Positions 8,908-16,175 of a stretch of 64,000 nt of DNA are shown piece after piece; the stretch's first letter is position 1, and each line of letters begins with the position of its first letter. Source of the DNA: Bacteroidota bacterium (GTDB lineage: Bacteria; Bacteroidota; Bacteroidia; Bacteroidales; Dysgonomonadaceae); assembly GCA_023388315.1 (NCBI GenBank), contig JAEWGM010000008.1, positions 66,577-130,576 of the forward strand, read 5' to 3'. The position numbers and the translations under genes are program-made. Under the pieces are notes generated by a model. It was not told where the DNA came from, did no database searches, and saw only the letters and a program-made list of their open reading frames with translations.

Positions 8908-9596
8908 AGCAACATCAACCGTTTTTCGGGTTCACCCCCGAAACCATTCGGTTTTTAAACGACTTGAAGGAAAATAATTTCCGCGAGTGGTTTGAAGATC
9001 ATCGGGAAATTTACGAAATTGAACTGCTGCAACCATTTCGGGCATTAGTAACCACGCTTTCGCCCGCGATGCACAACATTGATCCGGCCTTTGAATTTCG
9101 TCCGCACAAGGTGCTGTCGCGCATTTATCGCGATATTCGTTTTTCCAAAAACAAAGACCCATACAAAACCTGTTTGTGGTTGAACTTTCAACGTATTGGC
9201 ACATCGTGGAGGGATTTTCTGGGATATTTTATAGAGCTCAGCACCGAGCATTGTTTGCTGGGAATGGGGCTTTTTGAGCCAAAGCGCAAAGTGATGGACG
9301 CGTTTCGAGAACGAATTGAAATGGAACCCGATTCGTTTCGTCAATTGGTGCAGTCAGCCGTTATGGAGCGCGGATTCACTGTGGAGGGGGAAACATATAA
9401 ACGGCCTATTCACAACAACCTTCCTGAGTTTTTTCAACCGTGGATGAACCGAAAATCGGTTTATGTGATAAAAAAGCTTCCTCTTTCCGATGAAAGAATT
9501 TACAGCGACGCCCTTGCCCGCCTCATCGCCGATGATTTCACACACCTTTCCGAAATGTACCAACTGATGGTAGAAGTGAAAGAAGAAACAGAGTGA
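8904..9596 (+). CDS. DUF2461 (TIGR02453) family protein
   Basis: 230-residue soluble protein of the DUF2461 family. Recognised from FFGFTPETIRFLNDLKENN at the N-terminus, the segment VLSRIYRDIRFSKNKDPYKT near residues 70-90, and the C-terminal FFQPWMNRKSVYV stretch. No signal peptide or membrane segment. Members occur widely in bacteria and fungi, and no biochemical role is established that I know of. It overlaps the preceding lipoprotein gene by four bases, so the two are probably expressed together; nothing in the sequence shows a physical partnership. Confidence 0.88.
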   Translation: MKQHQPFFGFTPETIRFLNDLKENNFREWFEDHREIYEIELLQPFRALVTTLSPAMHNIDPAFEFRPHKVLSRIYRDIRFSKNKDPYKTCLWLNFQRIGTSWRDFLGYFIELSTEHCLLGMGLFEPKRKVMDAFRERIEMEPDSFRQLVQSAVMERGFTVEGETYKRPIHNNLPEFFQPWMNRKSVYVIKKLPLSDERIYSDALARLIADDFTHLSEMYQLMVEVKEETE

Positions 9597-9604
9597 AAAT
9601 TCAA

Positions 9605-9633
9605 TTGAAAACGGGCTTAAATTATTATCTTTG
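9605..9633 (+). promoter_or_regulatory. Promoter of ispE
   Basis: TTG at 9605-9607 and TATCTTTG at 9626-9633, 18 bases apart, match the Bacteroidota promoter; the boxes end 23 bases before the ispE ATG. Confidence 0.6.
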
Positions 9634-9656
9634 CGTTTTGCGAAAAAACATCCCGT

Positions 9657-10496
9657 ATGATTTGTTTTCCCAACGCCAAGATAAATTTAGGGCTTAATAT
9701 CGTTTCCAAACGGCCGGACGGTTACCACAACCTCGAAACCGTTTTTTATCCCATCGGGTTGAAAGACGCGCTGGAGATTGTTCCGTTTAACATCTCCGTA
9801 AATGGCGCAAAATCCCCGCCAACCGAAGGTTATCGTTTTTTTCAAACCGGCATTGAAATTCTGGGAAGTGACACCGATAATTTGGTTATAAAAGCGTTGA
9901 AATTAATTTCGGATGAAAAAAAAATTCCGCCCATTGATATTCATTTGCTCAAAAAAATCCCTTTCGGAGCGGGCTTGGGCGGCGGTTCCTCCGATGCGGC
10001 TTTTATGCTAAAATTGCTGAACGAAACATTCTCTCTAAACTACACCGATGCGGAACTGGAGCAAAAGGCCACAAAAATAGGCGCCGACTGCCCATTCTTT
10101 GTAAAGAATAAGCCTGCATTCGCAACCGGAATCGGCAACGAGTTAGTGGAAATAGCACTGGATTTGAGCAATTATTTTTTCGTGCTGGTAAAACCCGATG
10201 TTTTTGTTTCCACCAAAGATGCTTACGCGATGGTTTCTCCCCGAGAACCCGAGCTCTCGCTCAAAGAAATCGTAAAAAAACCCATTTCCGAATGGAAAGA
10301 ATTAATGAAAAACGACTTTGAGCCTTCCGTTTTCAAAAAATATCCTCAAATTTGCAAAATAAAAGAACAATTATATCATTCCGGCGCGCTTTACGCCTCT
10401 ATGTCCGGTTCCGGTTCATCGGTTTTCGGTTTTTTTGAGAAAGAAACCGATGTGCATTTCGATAATTGTTTCGTATGGACAAACAAAGAATTTTGA
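9657..10496 (+). CDS. ispE: 4-(cytidine 5'-diphospho)-2-C-methyl-D-erythritol kinase
   Basis: GHMP-family kinase that phosphorylates CDP-methylerythritol in the non-mevalonate (MEP) isoprenoid pathway, in the cytosol. The N-terminal FPNAKINLGLNI carries the conserved catalytic-region Lys. The ATP-binding glycine/serine motif PFGAGLGGGSSDAAF is intact, and the conserved Asp is D144 in KIGADCPFF. The C-terminal GHMP motif is SMSGSGSSVFGFF. At 279 residues it has the usual length. It has its own promoter at 9605-9633. Presence implies the organism makes isoprenoid precursors by the MEP route. Confidence 0.95.
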   Translation: MICFPNAKINLGLNIVSKRPDGYHNLETVFYPIGLKDALEIVPFNISVNGAKSPPTEGYRFFQTGIEILGSDTDNLVIKALKLISDEKKIPPIDIHLLKKIPFGAGLGGGSSDAAFMLKLLNETFSLNYTDAELEQKATKIGADCPFFVKNKPAFATGIGNELVEIALDLSNYFFVLVKPDVFVSTKDAYAMVSPREPELSLKEIVKKPISEWKELMKNDFEPSVFKKYPQICKIKEQLYHSGALYASMSGSGSSVFGFFEKETDVHFDNCFVWTNKEF

Positions 10497-10545
10497 TTTA
10501 AAAAAATATGAAACGAGCAGGCAAATCAGTTACACATAACTTGTT

Positions 10546-10559
10546 CCGAAATATTTCGG
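10546..10559. repeat. Perfect 14-bp palindrome upstream of the S9 peptidase
   Basis: CCGAAATATTTCGG is a perfect palindrome in the 103-base gap before the peptidase gene. It could be a regulator-binding site; no -7 element was seen close by. Confidence 0.35.
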
Positions 10560-10635
10560 GAAATGCATGCCCTGATTATCATCGGGAAGCGAGTTCCATG
10601 TGACAATAATGAAAAAAATTAAAATAAATAAACAC

Positions 10636-13170
10636 ATGAAATACAACTTCTTACTATTAACGCTTATCGCGTTTTTGCCATTGTCGGCACAACAAAAAAC
10701 CAGTCCCGACAAAATTTATTCTTTCCAATCCATTCCGGTGCAAAAACCGGTTTTACTAGACAGTGTAAACCTAAAAGACACCAAGTTTTCGGATGAGACA
10801 TTGCTCTCATATGCTGTTTCGTTTCCCGAACAAGAACGGTTTGTCACCGAATTGACACCCGATACGGCCGGCTTCTTCCACCTCTCAAAACCGCAAAACG
10901 GATACGCGTTTCAATTGCTTTCGTTTTTCATTACAGGCGACCGTTACGGAAAAGGAAAATTAACGATTACATCGCCCAACCCGATTGAACTCTACATAAA
11001 CGATGTAAAACGCGCCACCAAAACACAAACCAACGACAGCCTGCACCAAGCGGGCTCGGTTGATGCTACCCTAAACGGCTTCACAAACAACGCGCGGGTA
11101 ATCATAAAAATGCTCGCCTCGGCAGAAAATAAAGTCGATCCGGCAGTAAAAATCGAATTGAAACCCCAAGAAGAGGACTCGCTTCTGCATTTCACGTTCA
11201 ACAACATCAATAAGCGCCGCATTTCCATCAACGACATATTGGAAGGTACGCGCGTAACCGGCTCCTCCATATCACCCAGCGGACGTTTCATCTTGCTAAG
11301 CCTGCGCGAAACGCTGAAAGGCGGCAGAAACGTAAATTATACCGAAATTTACGACACACGCCAAAAAAGAACCATTTTATCGGAAGTTGCCAACCGCACC
11401 CAGCTGAGCTGGATGCCCAAATCGGACATTTTATATTACGTGGCCGATGGAAATGAAGGCCGGATTATGTATACCTTAGACCCGTTGAAATCCGAAACAA
11501 AAATCATCGCTCAAAATCTTCCGAAAGAAAGTTTCTACATAGCTCCCGATGAAAAATCGATGTTCTACTCTTCCAAAGAAACGTTGTCCGTAACCACCCC
11601 AAGCGGTTTGAAAAGATTGATTGGAATTGACGATCGTCAATCGAGTTATCGTGACAGGCATTATCTCTATCGTTATTTCTTCGATACGGGATTGACACAA
11701 CAACTGACTTTCGGACAAAAAACCGCTTCGCTCAACGATATCACCGATGATGTGAAACACTTGCTGTTTTCCACTTCCGAAGAAGATCTAACGCAACGTC
11801 CGTTCAGAAAAAGCAGCCTTTATATGCTCAACCTGGAAACAATGGACATCGACACCATTTGGAGTAACCAAACCTACACTTATTCGGCTCAATTCTCACC
11901 CGATGGCAAAAAGTTGCTTATCCACGGTGCACCCGAAGCGTTTAACGGTATTGGGCTGAATATCATTCAAGGACAAATTGCCAACAGCTACGACACGCAA
12001 TCTTTTATGATGGACGTGGCAACCAAAATGGTGGAGCCGATAACAAAAAACTTTAACCCCACCATTAACTCGCAACAATGGAACCATGCTGATAATTCCA
12101 TTTATTATCGGGTGGAGGAAGGCGACCGCGCCAACGTGTATCGCTATTCGCCCAAAACGAAAAAATTCAACAAGCTGCCTCTGAAAGAAGATGTGGTACG
12201 CTCGTTCAACATTTCCGAAAACGGGCTGTGGGCAACCTATACCGGCGTAAGCGTTTCAAACTCAAGCAGAAGCTATTTGCTCAACTTGAAAACGAGCGAA
12301 TCGACCTTAATTTCCGACCCGTATGCCGAACAATTGAACAAACTGACGTTGGGTGAAGTAAGAGACTGGAACTTTAAAAGTTCTTTCGGCGACGAAATTG
12401 AAGGTCGGTATTATCTTCCGCCTAACTTCGACCCGAACAGAAAGTACCCGCTTATCGTTTATTATTATGGCGGCACCAGTCCCACGGCACGCGGTTTTGA
12501 AAGCACTTATCCGTTGCACGTTTACGCGGCGCAAGACTATGTGGTTTACACCCTGCAGCCAAGCGGCACAACCGGATACGGACAAGAGTTTTCGGCGCGT
12601 CACGTAAACGCGTGGGGCGACCAAACAGCGGAAGAAATTATAGAAGGCGTGCAAAAATTTATCGCGGCGCATTCGTTCGTTGATGGAAAAAAAATCGGGA
12701 ATATCGGTGCGTCGTATGGTGGATTTATGACACAATACCTTATCACAAAAACCGATATGTTTGCTGCATCGGTTTCTCACGCGGGCATTAGCAACATCAC
12801 AAGTTATTGGGGCGAAGGCTATTGGGGATATTCATACAGCGCCGGAGCAAGCGCTGGCAGCTACCCGTGGAATAATCCGCAACTTTATGTGGAACAAAGT
12901 CCGCTTTTCAACGCCGACAAAATAAACACGCCGCTTCTGTTGCTTCACGGTACGGCAGACATCAATGTGCCCATCGGAGAAAGCATTCAAATGTATACTG
13001 CGCTGAAATTGCTCAACAAACCAGTGGAATTTATTCAAGTAGAAGGCGAAAATCACGCCATTTACGATTACGACAAGCGGATCGCCTGGAACAATGCCAT
13101 TTACGCCTGGTTTGCCAAGTGGCTGAAAGGCGATTCGCGCTGGTGGGACTCAATGTATAGTGATAAGTGA
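10636..13170 (+). CDS. Secreted S9-family prolyl oligopeptidase/DPP IV-like peptidase
   Basis: Exported serine peptidase that probably trims peptides, often after proline. Signal peptide MKYNFLLLTLIAFLPLSAQ, then an all-beta N-terminal region (a beta-propeller to about residue 590) and an alpha/beta-hydrolase domain. The catalytic triad is visible: Ser693 in GASYGGFMT, Asp775 in HGTADINVP and His807 in GENHAIYDY (numbered from 10636). Start choice is uncertain: GTG 10600 and ATG 10609 give the same protein with 9-12 extra N-terminal residues; 10636 gives the cleanest signal peptide. Large Bacteroidota use such enzymes in peptide catabolism. The stop codon falls in a degenerate 7-bp repeat. 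Confidence 0.9.
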   Translation: MKYNFLLLTLIAFLPLSAQQKTSPDKIYSFQSIPVQKPVLLDSVNLKDTKFSDETLLSYAVSFPEQERFVTELTPDTAGFFHLSKPQNGYAFQLLSFFITGDRYGKGKLTITSPNPIELYINDVKRATKTQTNDSLHQAGSVDATLNGFTNNARVIIKMLASAENKVDPAVKIELKPQEEDSLLHFTFNNINKRRISINDILEGTRVTGSSISPSGRFILLSLRETLKGGRNVNYTEIYDTRQKRTILSEVANRTQLSWMPKSDILYYVADGNEGRIMYTLDPLKSETKIIAQNLPKESFYIAPDEKSMFYSSKETLSVTTPSGLKRLIGIDDRQSSYRDRHYLYRYFFDTGLTQQLTFGQKTASLNDITDDVKHLLFSTSEEDLTQRPFRKSSLYMLNLETMDIDTIWSNQTYTYSAQFSPDGKKLLIHGAPEAFNGIGLNIIQGQIANSYDTQSFMMDVATKMVEPITKNFNPTINSQQWNHADNSIYYRVEEGDRANVYRYSPKTKKFNKLPLKEDVVRSFNISENGLWATYTGVSVSNSSRSYLLNLKTSESTLISDPYAEQLNKLTLGEVRDWNFKSSFGDEIEGRYYLPPNFDPNRKYPLIVYYYGGTSPTARGFESTYPLHVYAAQDYVVYTLQPSGTTGYGQEFSARHVNAWGDQTAEEIIEGVQKFIAAHSFVDGKKIGNIGASYGGFMTQYLITKTDMFAASVSHAGISNITSYWGEGYWGYSYSAGASAGSYPWNNPQLYVEQSPLFNADKINTPLLLLHGTADINVPIGESIQMYTALKLLNKPVEFIQVEGENHAIYDYDKRIAWNNAIYAWFAKWLKGDSRWWDSMYSDK

Positions 13171-13256
13171 GACCAAGGAGAAAGGGAGACTGGGTGAGAG
13201 GGCGACTGATGGTGAAAACGCAAAGTACATTCAAAATTCAAATTCAACATCTTTCA
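13159..13256. repeat. Degenerate 7-bp-period repeat at the S9 peptidase 3' end (weak)
   Basis: From 13159 the DNA reads as imperfect purine-rich units (AGTGATA, AGTGAGA, CCAAGGA, GAAAGGG, AGACTGG, GTGAGAG), continuing past the stop codon at 13168. A second short run, ATTCAAA ATTCAAA TTCAACA, precedes the next ATG. The periodicity is weaker here than at 14566, 18772 or 25663. Confidence 0.4.
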
Positions 13257-13257
13257 A

Positions 13258-13485
13258 ATGAAAAAGCAACAACATACTTCACAAACTGAAACACCGAAAG
13301 TAAGCGAACCCGAAACGGTTTACCAAACTTCTCGCGATGTGGACAAATGGAATCCCAACAAACCGTTTCACGGAACACAGGAAGAATGGTGGGAGCATTT
13401 TCGGGAAATTGAAAAAGGAGAGTTTACGCCGGTTAAAGAGGCGCACGAACGTGTATCGCAATGGTTGAAAGAGCAAAAAAAGTAG
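13258..13485 (+). CDS. Putative antitoxin of a type II toxin-antitoxin pair
   Basis: 75-residue, highly charged, soluble protein with a disordered N-terminus and a Trp/Glu-rich centre (GTQEEWWEHFREIEKGEF) ending in an amphipathic helix (HERVSQWLKEQKK). I do not recognise a classical DNA-binding fold. The antitoxin call rests on its 25-base overlap with the ParE/RelE-like gene downstream, the usual antitoxin-first order and the size. Confidence in the protein being real is higher than in the role. Confidence 0.65.
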   Translation: MKKQQHTSQTETPKVSEPETVYQTSRDVDKWNPNKPFHGTQEEWWEHFREIEKGEFTPVKEAHERVSQWLKEQKK

Positions 13486-13793
13486 TTACTTCATCCAATT
13501 ATGAGACTCATCTTGTCGAAATTCTACGTTACGGAATTTCCACATTTGGTTTCAATCAAGCACAGAAATATTACAATATGATTTCACATTTAGTTGAATC
13601 ATTAGAAAACTTTTATACTTATCATCCCGAATGCCGCCACCTTGCCACCAAAAACCGTATTTATCGGAACATTATTCTTGATGCTCATTTAATAATTTAT
13701 CGGATTACAGCTGACCGCATTGAAGTATTGGATATTATTCACTCAGCATCAAGTATTAGAAAGATACGGTCAACGAAAAAAATTAAACTATGA
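13461..13793 (+). CDS. ParE/RelE-superfamily toxin
   Basis: 110-residue basic protein with the ParE/RelE pattern: an N-terminal helical pair (ILRYGISTFGFNQAQKYYNMISHLVESLENF), a central YHPECRHLATKNRIYRN region, then strands AHLIIYRITADRIEVLDIIHSA. It overlaps its putative antitoxin by 25 bases and the next gene by ATGA. Family knowledge: ParE poisons gyrase, RelE cleaves mRNA on the ribosome; the sequence does not decide which, but the DIIHSAS ending is closer to ParE-type members. The start at 13461 lies inside the antitoxin frame; a GTG/ATG further in is possible. Confidence 0.75.
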   Translation: MVERAKKVVTSSNYETHLVEILRYGISTFGFNQAQKYYNMISHLVESLENFYTYHPECRHLATKNRIYRNIILDAHLIIYRITADRIEVLDIIHSASSIRKIRSTKKIKL

Positions 13794-14584
13794 CAATAAA
13801 AAATATTTGCGCCGAAGTAGAAAAAATAGCCCGATTGGTTGGAGCATTTCTGAAAGACCAACAGAAAAAGCTGCAACAATCGGATATTGAACTAAAAGGA
13901 ACGCGCAATTTTGTTACGCACATTGACAAGGAAGCCGAAAAAATGGTAGTGGAAAAACTCACCTACCTCATTCCCGATGCCACTTTTCTTACCGAAGAAG
14001 GCACCATTTCTTACACCGAAGGCCAATACACATGGATCATCGACCCGCTGGACGGCACCACCAACTATGTGCACGGCGACACGCCGTTTGCGGTGAGCAT
14101 CGCGTTGATGAAAAACAAACAAATGGTGCTGGGCGTTGTATATGACCCCGTTGCCGATGAAATGTTTTCGGCAGCAGAAAACGGACCGGCCACACTCAAC
14201 GGAAATCCCATTGCGACAAGTTCACACAATACGCTCACCAATGCCTATATCGGCTTTGGCATCCCCTACTCGCTCGACACCCGCGGCGAAACCATTCTTC
14301 GCAATGCCATGGAGCAGTTTCGCCATTGCAGTTTCCGCATAAAAGGCTCCGCGGCGTTGGAAATTTGTTACGTTGCCTGCGGCCGAAGCGATGCCTATTT
14401 CCACTCCGGCCTCTCACCGTGGGACGTTGCCGCCGGAACCTTTATTTTGGAACGCGCAGCAGGCAAAAGCACCGATTTTTCGGGAGGGAAAAATTATATT
14501 TTCAACAAAGAGCTCGTAGCAAGCAACGGAGCCATTCACCAAGAAATTTTGGAGAAAATAATTGCCGTAACTCGCAACTCGTAA
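13790..14584 (+). CDS. Inositol monophosphatase family phosphatase
   Basis: Mg-dependent phosphatase of the IMPase/SuhB superfamily, 264 residues, cytosolic. Metal-binding motifs are intact: LTEEGT near residue 65, DPLDGTTNYVHGDTPFAVS near 85-103, and the C-terminal GLSPWDVAAGTFILERAAG near 207-225. It could act on inositol-1-phosphate or a related sugar phosphate; the family does not allow a firm substrate. It overlaps the toxin gene by four bases. The last codons and the stop lie inside a 7-bp degenerate repeat (14566-14607), so the C-terminal VTRNS is repeat-encoded. Confidence 0.88.
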   Translation: MTIKNICAEVEKIARLVGAFLKDQQKKLQQSDIELKGTRNFVTHIDKEAEKMVVEKLTYLIPDATFLTEEGTISYTEGQYTWIIDPLDGTTNYVHGDTPFAVSIALMKNKQMVLGVVYDPVADEMFSAAENGPATLNGNPIATSSHNTLTNAYIGFGIPYSLDTRGETILRNAMEQFRHCSFRIKGSAALEICYVACGRSDAYFHSGLSPWDVAAGTFILERAAGKSTDFSGGKNYIFNKELVASNGAIHQEILEKIIAVTRNS

Positions 14585-14607
14585 CCCGTAACACGCAACC
14601 CGCATCA
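14566..14607. repeat. Six degenerate 7-bp repeats spanning a stop codon
   Basis: Units read CGTAACT, CGCAACT, CGTAACC, CGTAACA, CGCAACC, CGCATCA with no gaps. The stop codon of the phosphatase gene (14582-14584) is inside, and the array ends two bases before the ATG of the metal transporter at 14610. Confidence 0.85.
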
Positions 14608-14609
14608 CA

Positions 14610-15407
14610 ATGGACAATCAAACCGTTCTCATCGCTTTTCTTTTAACGCTGTTCGCCGGCCTTTCCACCGGCATCGGCAGTTTAATTTCGTTATTGGCCA
14701 AGCGCACCAACACCAACTTTTTAAGTTTATCTTTGGGGTTATCTGCAGGCGTTATGATTTACGTTTCGTTTATGGAGATGTTGCCCAAATCACTGGAAAT
14801 GCTCACGGAGCAATTCGGCGAAAAAACGGGAAACCTTTACACCATTCTCGCGCTTTTTGGCGGTATCGCGTTTATTGCGCTCATCGACTTTTGGGTTCCC
14901 AAATCCAGCAATCCGCACGAAATGTACGCGGTGGAAGAAATGAAACAAAAAAACAAGCGTCTCAAACACACCGGGCTCATCACCGCCATTACCATTGGCA
15001 TCCACAACTTCCCCGAAGGCATTGCCACGTTTATGACCGCTATGAATTCCTTTGAACTGGCGATTCCCATTACCGCGGCCATCGCCATCCACAATATCCC
15101 CGAAGGAATTGCCGTGGCCGTGCCCATTTATCACGCCACGGGTAGCCGCAAAAAAGCGTTTTGGCTGTCGTTTGCTTCGGGGTTGGCAGAGCCTTTAGGC
15201 GCCGTTATCGCCTACCTGTTTTTAATTCAGTTTTGGAATCCGGTGTTGGATGCGCTCATCCTAGCCATCATTGCCGGCATTATGATATTTATTTCATTGG
15301 ATGAACTCTTGCCCAGCGCCGAAAAATACGGCAAGCATCACCTATCAATTATTGGCCTTGTGACGGGGATGGCCATTATGGCAATGAGTTTATTTTTGTT
15401 CATTTAA
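14610..15407 (+). CDS. zupT: ZIP-family metal transporter (ZupT-like)
   Basis: Inner-membrane zinc/divalent-metal importer of 265 residues with about eight TM segments. Both signature metal-site helices are present, HNFPEGIATF in TM4 (about residues 132-141) and HNIPEGIAVAVP in TM5 (about 158-169), followed by the SGLAEPLGA motif typical of ZupT. A short His-poor, charged cytoplasmic loop (about residues 95-125) separates TM3 and TM4. The gene begins two bases after a 7-bp repeat array. Substrate range (Zn, Fe, Mn) is family knowledge. No metal-responsive operator was recognised. Confidence 0.92.
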   Translation: MDNQTVLIAFLLTLFAGLSTGIGSLISLLAKRTNTNFLSLSLGLSAGVMIYVSFMEMLPKSLEMLTEQFGEKTGNLYTILALFGGIAFIALIDFWVPKSSNPHEMYAVEEMKQKNKRLKHTGLITAITIGIHNFPEGIATFMTAMNSFELAIPITAAIAIHNIPEGIAVAVPIYHATGSRKKAFWLSFASGLAEPLGAVIAYLFLIQFWNPVLDALILAIIAGIMIFISLDELLPSAEKYGKHHLSIIGLVTGMAIMAMSLFLFI

Positions 15408-15431
15408 AGAAAGCAATCGCTCAAAAATGAT

Positions 15432-15439
15432 TAACTTTG
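15432..15439 (+). promoter_or_regulatory. -7 element of the XRE-cupin gene
   Basis: TAACTTTG matches TAnnTTTG and ends 22 bases before the ATG at 15462; no clear -33 box. Confidence 0.5.
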
Positions 15440-15461
15440 CTCATTATCTATAGTAAAAAAC

Positions 15462-16022
15462 ATGACTACCGATTTAAAAGCTATTGGAGAACGAATTAAA
15501 GGGTTGCGCGACGCGGTGGACTTCACACCCAACGAAATGGCACGACGCCTTGAACTGGAAACCGACACCTATTTGGGATACGAAAACGGCACCAACGATA
15601 TTTCCATTTCGGTGCTAAAGCGCATTGAGAAAGAGTTCAAAGTTGACTTAGCCACGCTTATGTTTGGCACCGAGCCCAAAATGTCATCTTATTTTGTCAC
15701 GCGAAAAAACCAAGGCCTCGCTGTGGAACGCGTTTCTGCGTATAAATATCAGTCGCTTGTTTCGGGATTTACCAACAATATTGCCGAAGTATTTATCGTT
15801 ACCGTGGAGCCTAAGCCCGTGGAAACCGATTTTTTCGTGAACATCCACTCCGGCCAAGAATTCAATCTCGTGCTCGAAGGCAGCCTGCTTTTTCACCACA
15901 ACGGCAAAGATATTACACTCAACGAGGGCGACAGCATTTATTTCGACTCATCGCTTCCCCACGGAATGAAAGCGTTAAACAACCAACCGGTGAAGTTTTT
16001 GGCTGTGGTGATGCAGTTGTGA
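15462..16022 (+). CDS. XRE-family regulator with C-terminal cupin domain
   Basis: 186-residue transcription factor. Residues 6-65 are a Cro/CI helix-turn-helix (GERIKGLRDAVDFTPNEMA, with LKRIEKEFKVDLATLMFG at its end). Residues 105-186 are a cupin barrel with HSGQEFNLVLEGSLLFHHNGK and a second conserved strand set DSIYFDSSLPHGMKALN, which offers a possible His/Glu metal or ligand site. It sits 153 bases upstream of an acyl-CoA ligase in the same orientation; this HTH-cupin plus ligase pairing recurs in Bacteroidota, so it may control the ligase. The effector is unknown. Confidence 0.88.
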   Translation: MTTDLKAIGERIKGLRDAVDFTPNEMARRLELETDTYLGYENGTNDISISVLKRIEKEFKVDLATLMFGTEPKMSSYFVTRKNQGLAVERVSAYKYQSLVSGFTNNIAEVFIVTVEPKPVETDFFVNIHSGQEFNLVLEGSLLFHHNGKDITLNEGDSIYFDSSLPHGMKALNNQPVKFLAVVMQL

Positions 16023-16032
16023 AACATTTAAT

Positions 16033-16087
16033 CAATTGTTAGTCAATTGTTATTCGGTAGTTATTCAATGGTTAGTCGATTGTTAGT
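16033..16087. repeat. Five degenerate 11-bp repeats upstream of the acyl-CoA ligase
   Basis: Five contiguous 11-base units: CAATTGTTAGT, CAATTGTTATT, CGGTAGTTATT, CAATGGTTAGT, CGATTGTTAGT. On the minus strand these read as YGAMTAACNAY-type units, the same family as at 55623 and 61211. The rest of the 153-base gap holds a GC-rich run with GCGAAGCGA-like words and no recognised promoter. Confidence 0.8.
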
Positions 16088-16175
16088 TTATTCCACACCG
16101 CGAAGAATAACACGAACGAAGCGAGTAAATAACGCGCGAAGCGAACATCGCGAAGCAAAATTATTTTAGGTTATT

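Noticed and set aside
10508..10603. 31-codon frame before the S9 peptidase
   Set aside because: Too short, no motif, and it includes the perfect palindrome; its codons are not convincing as a protein.
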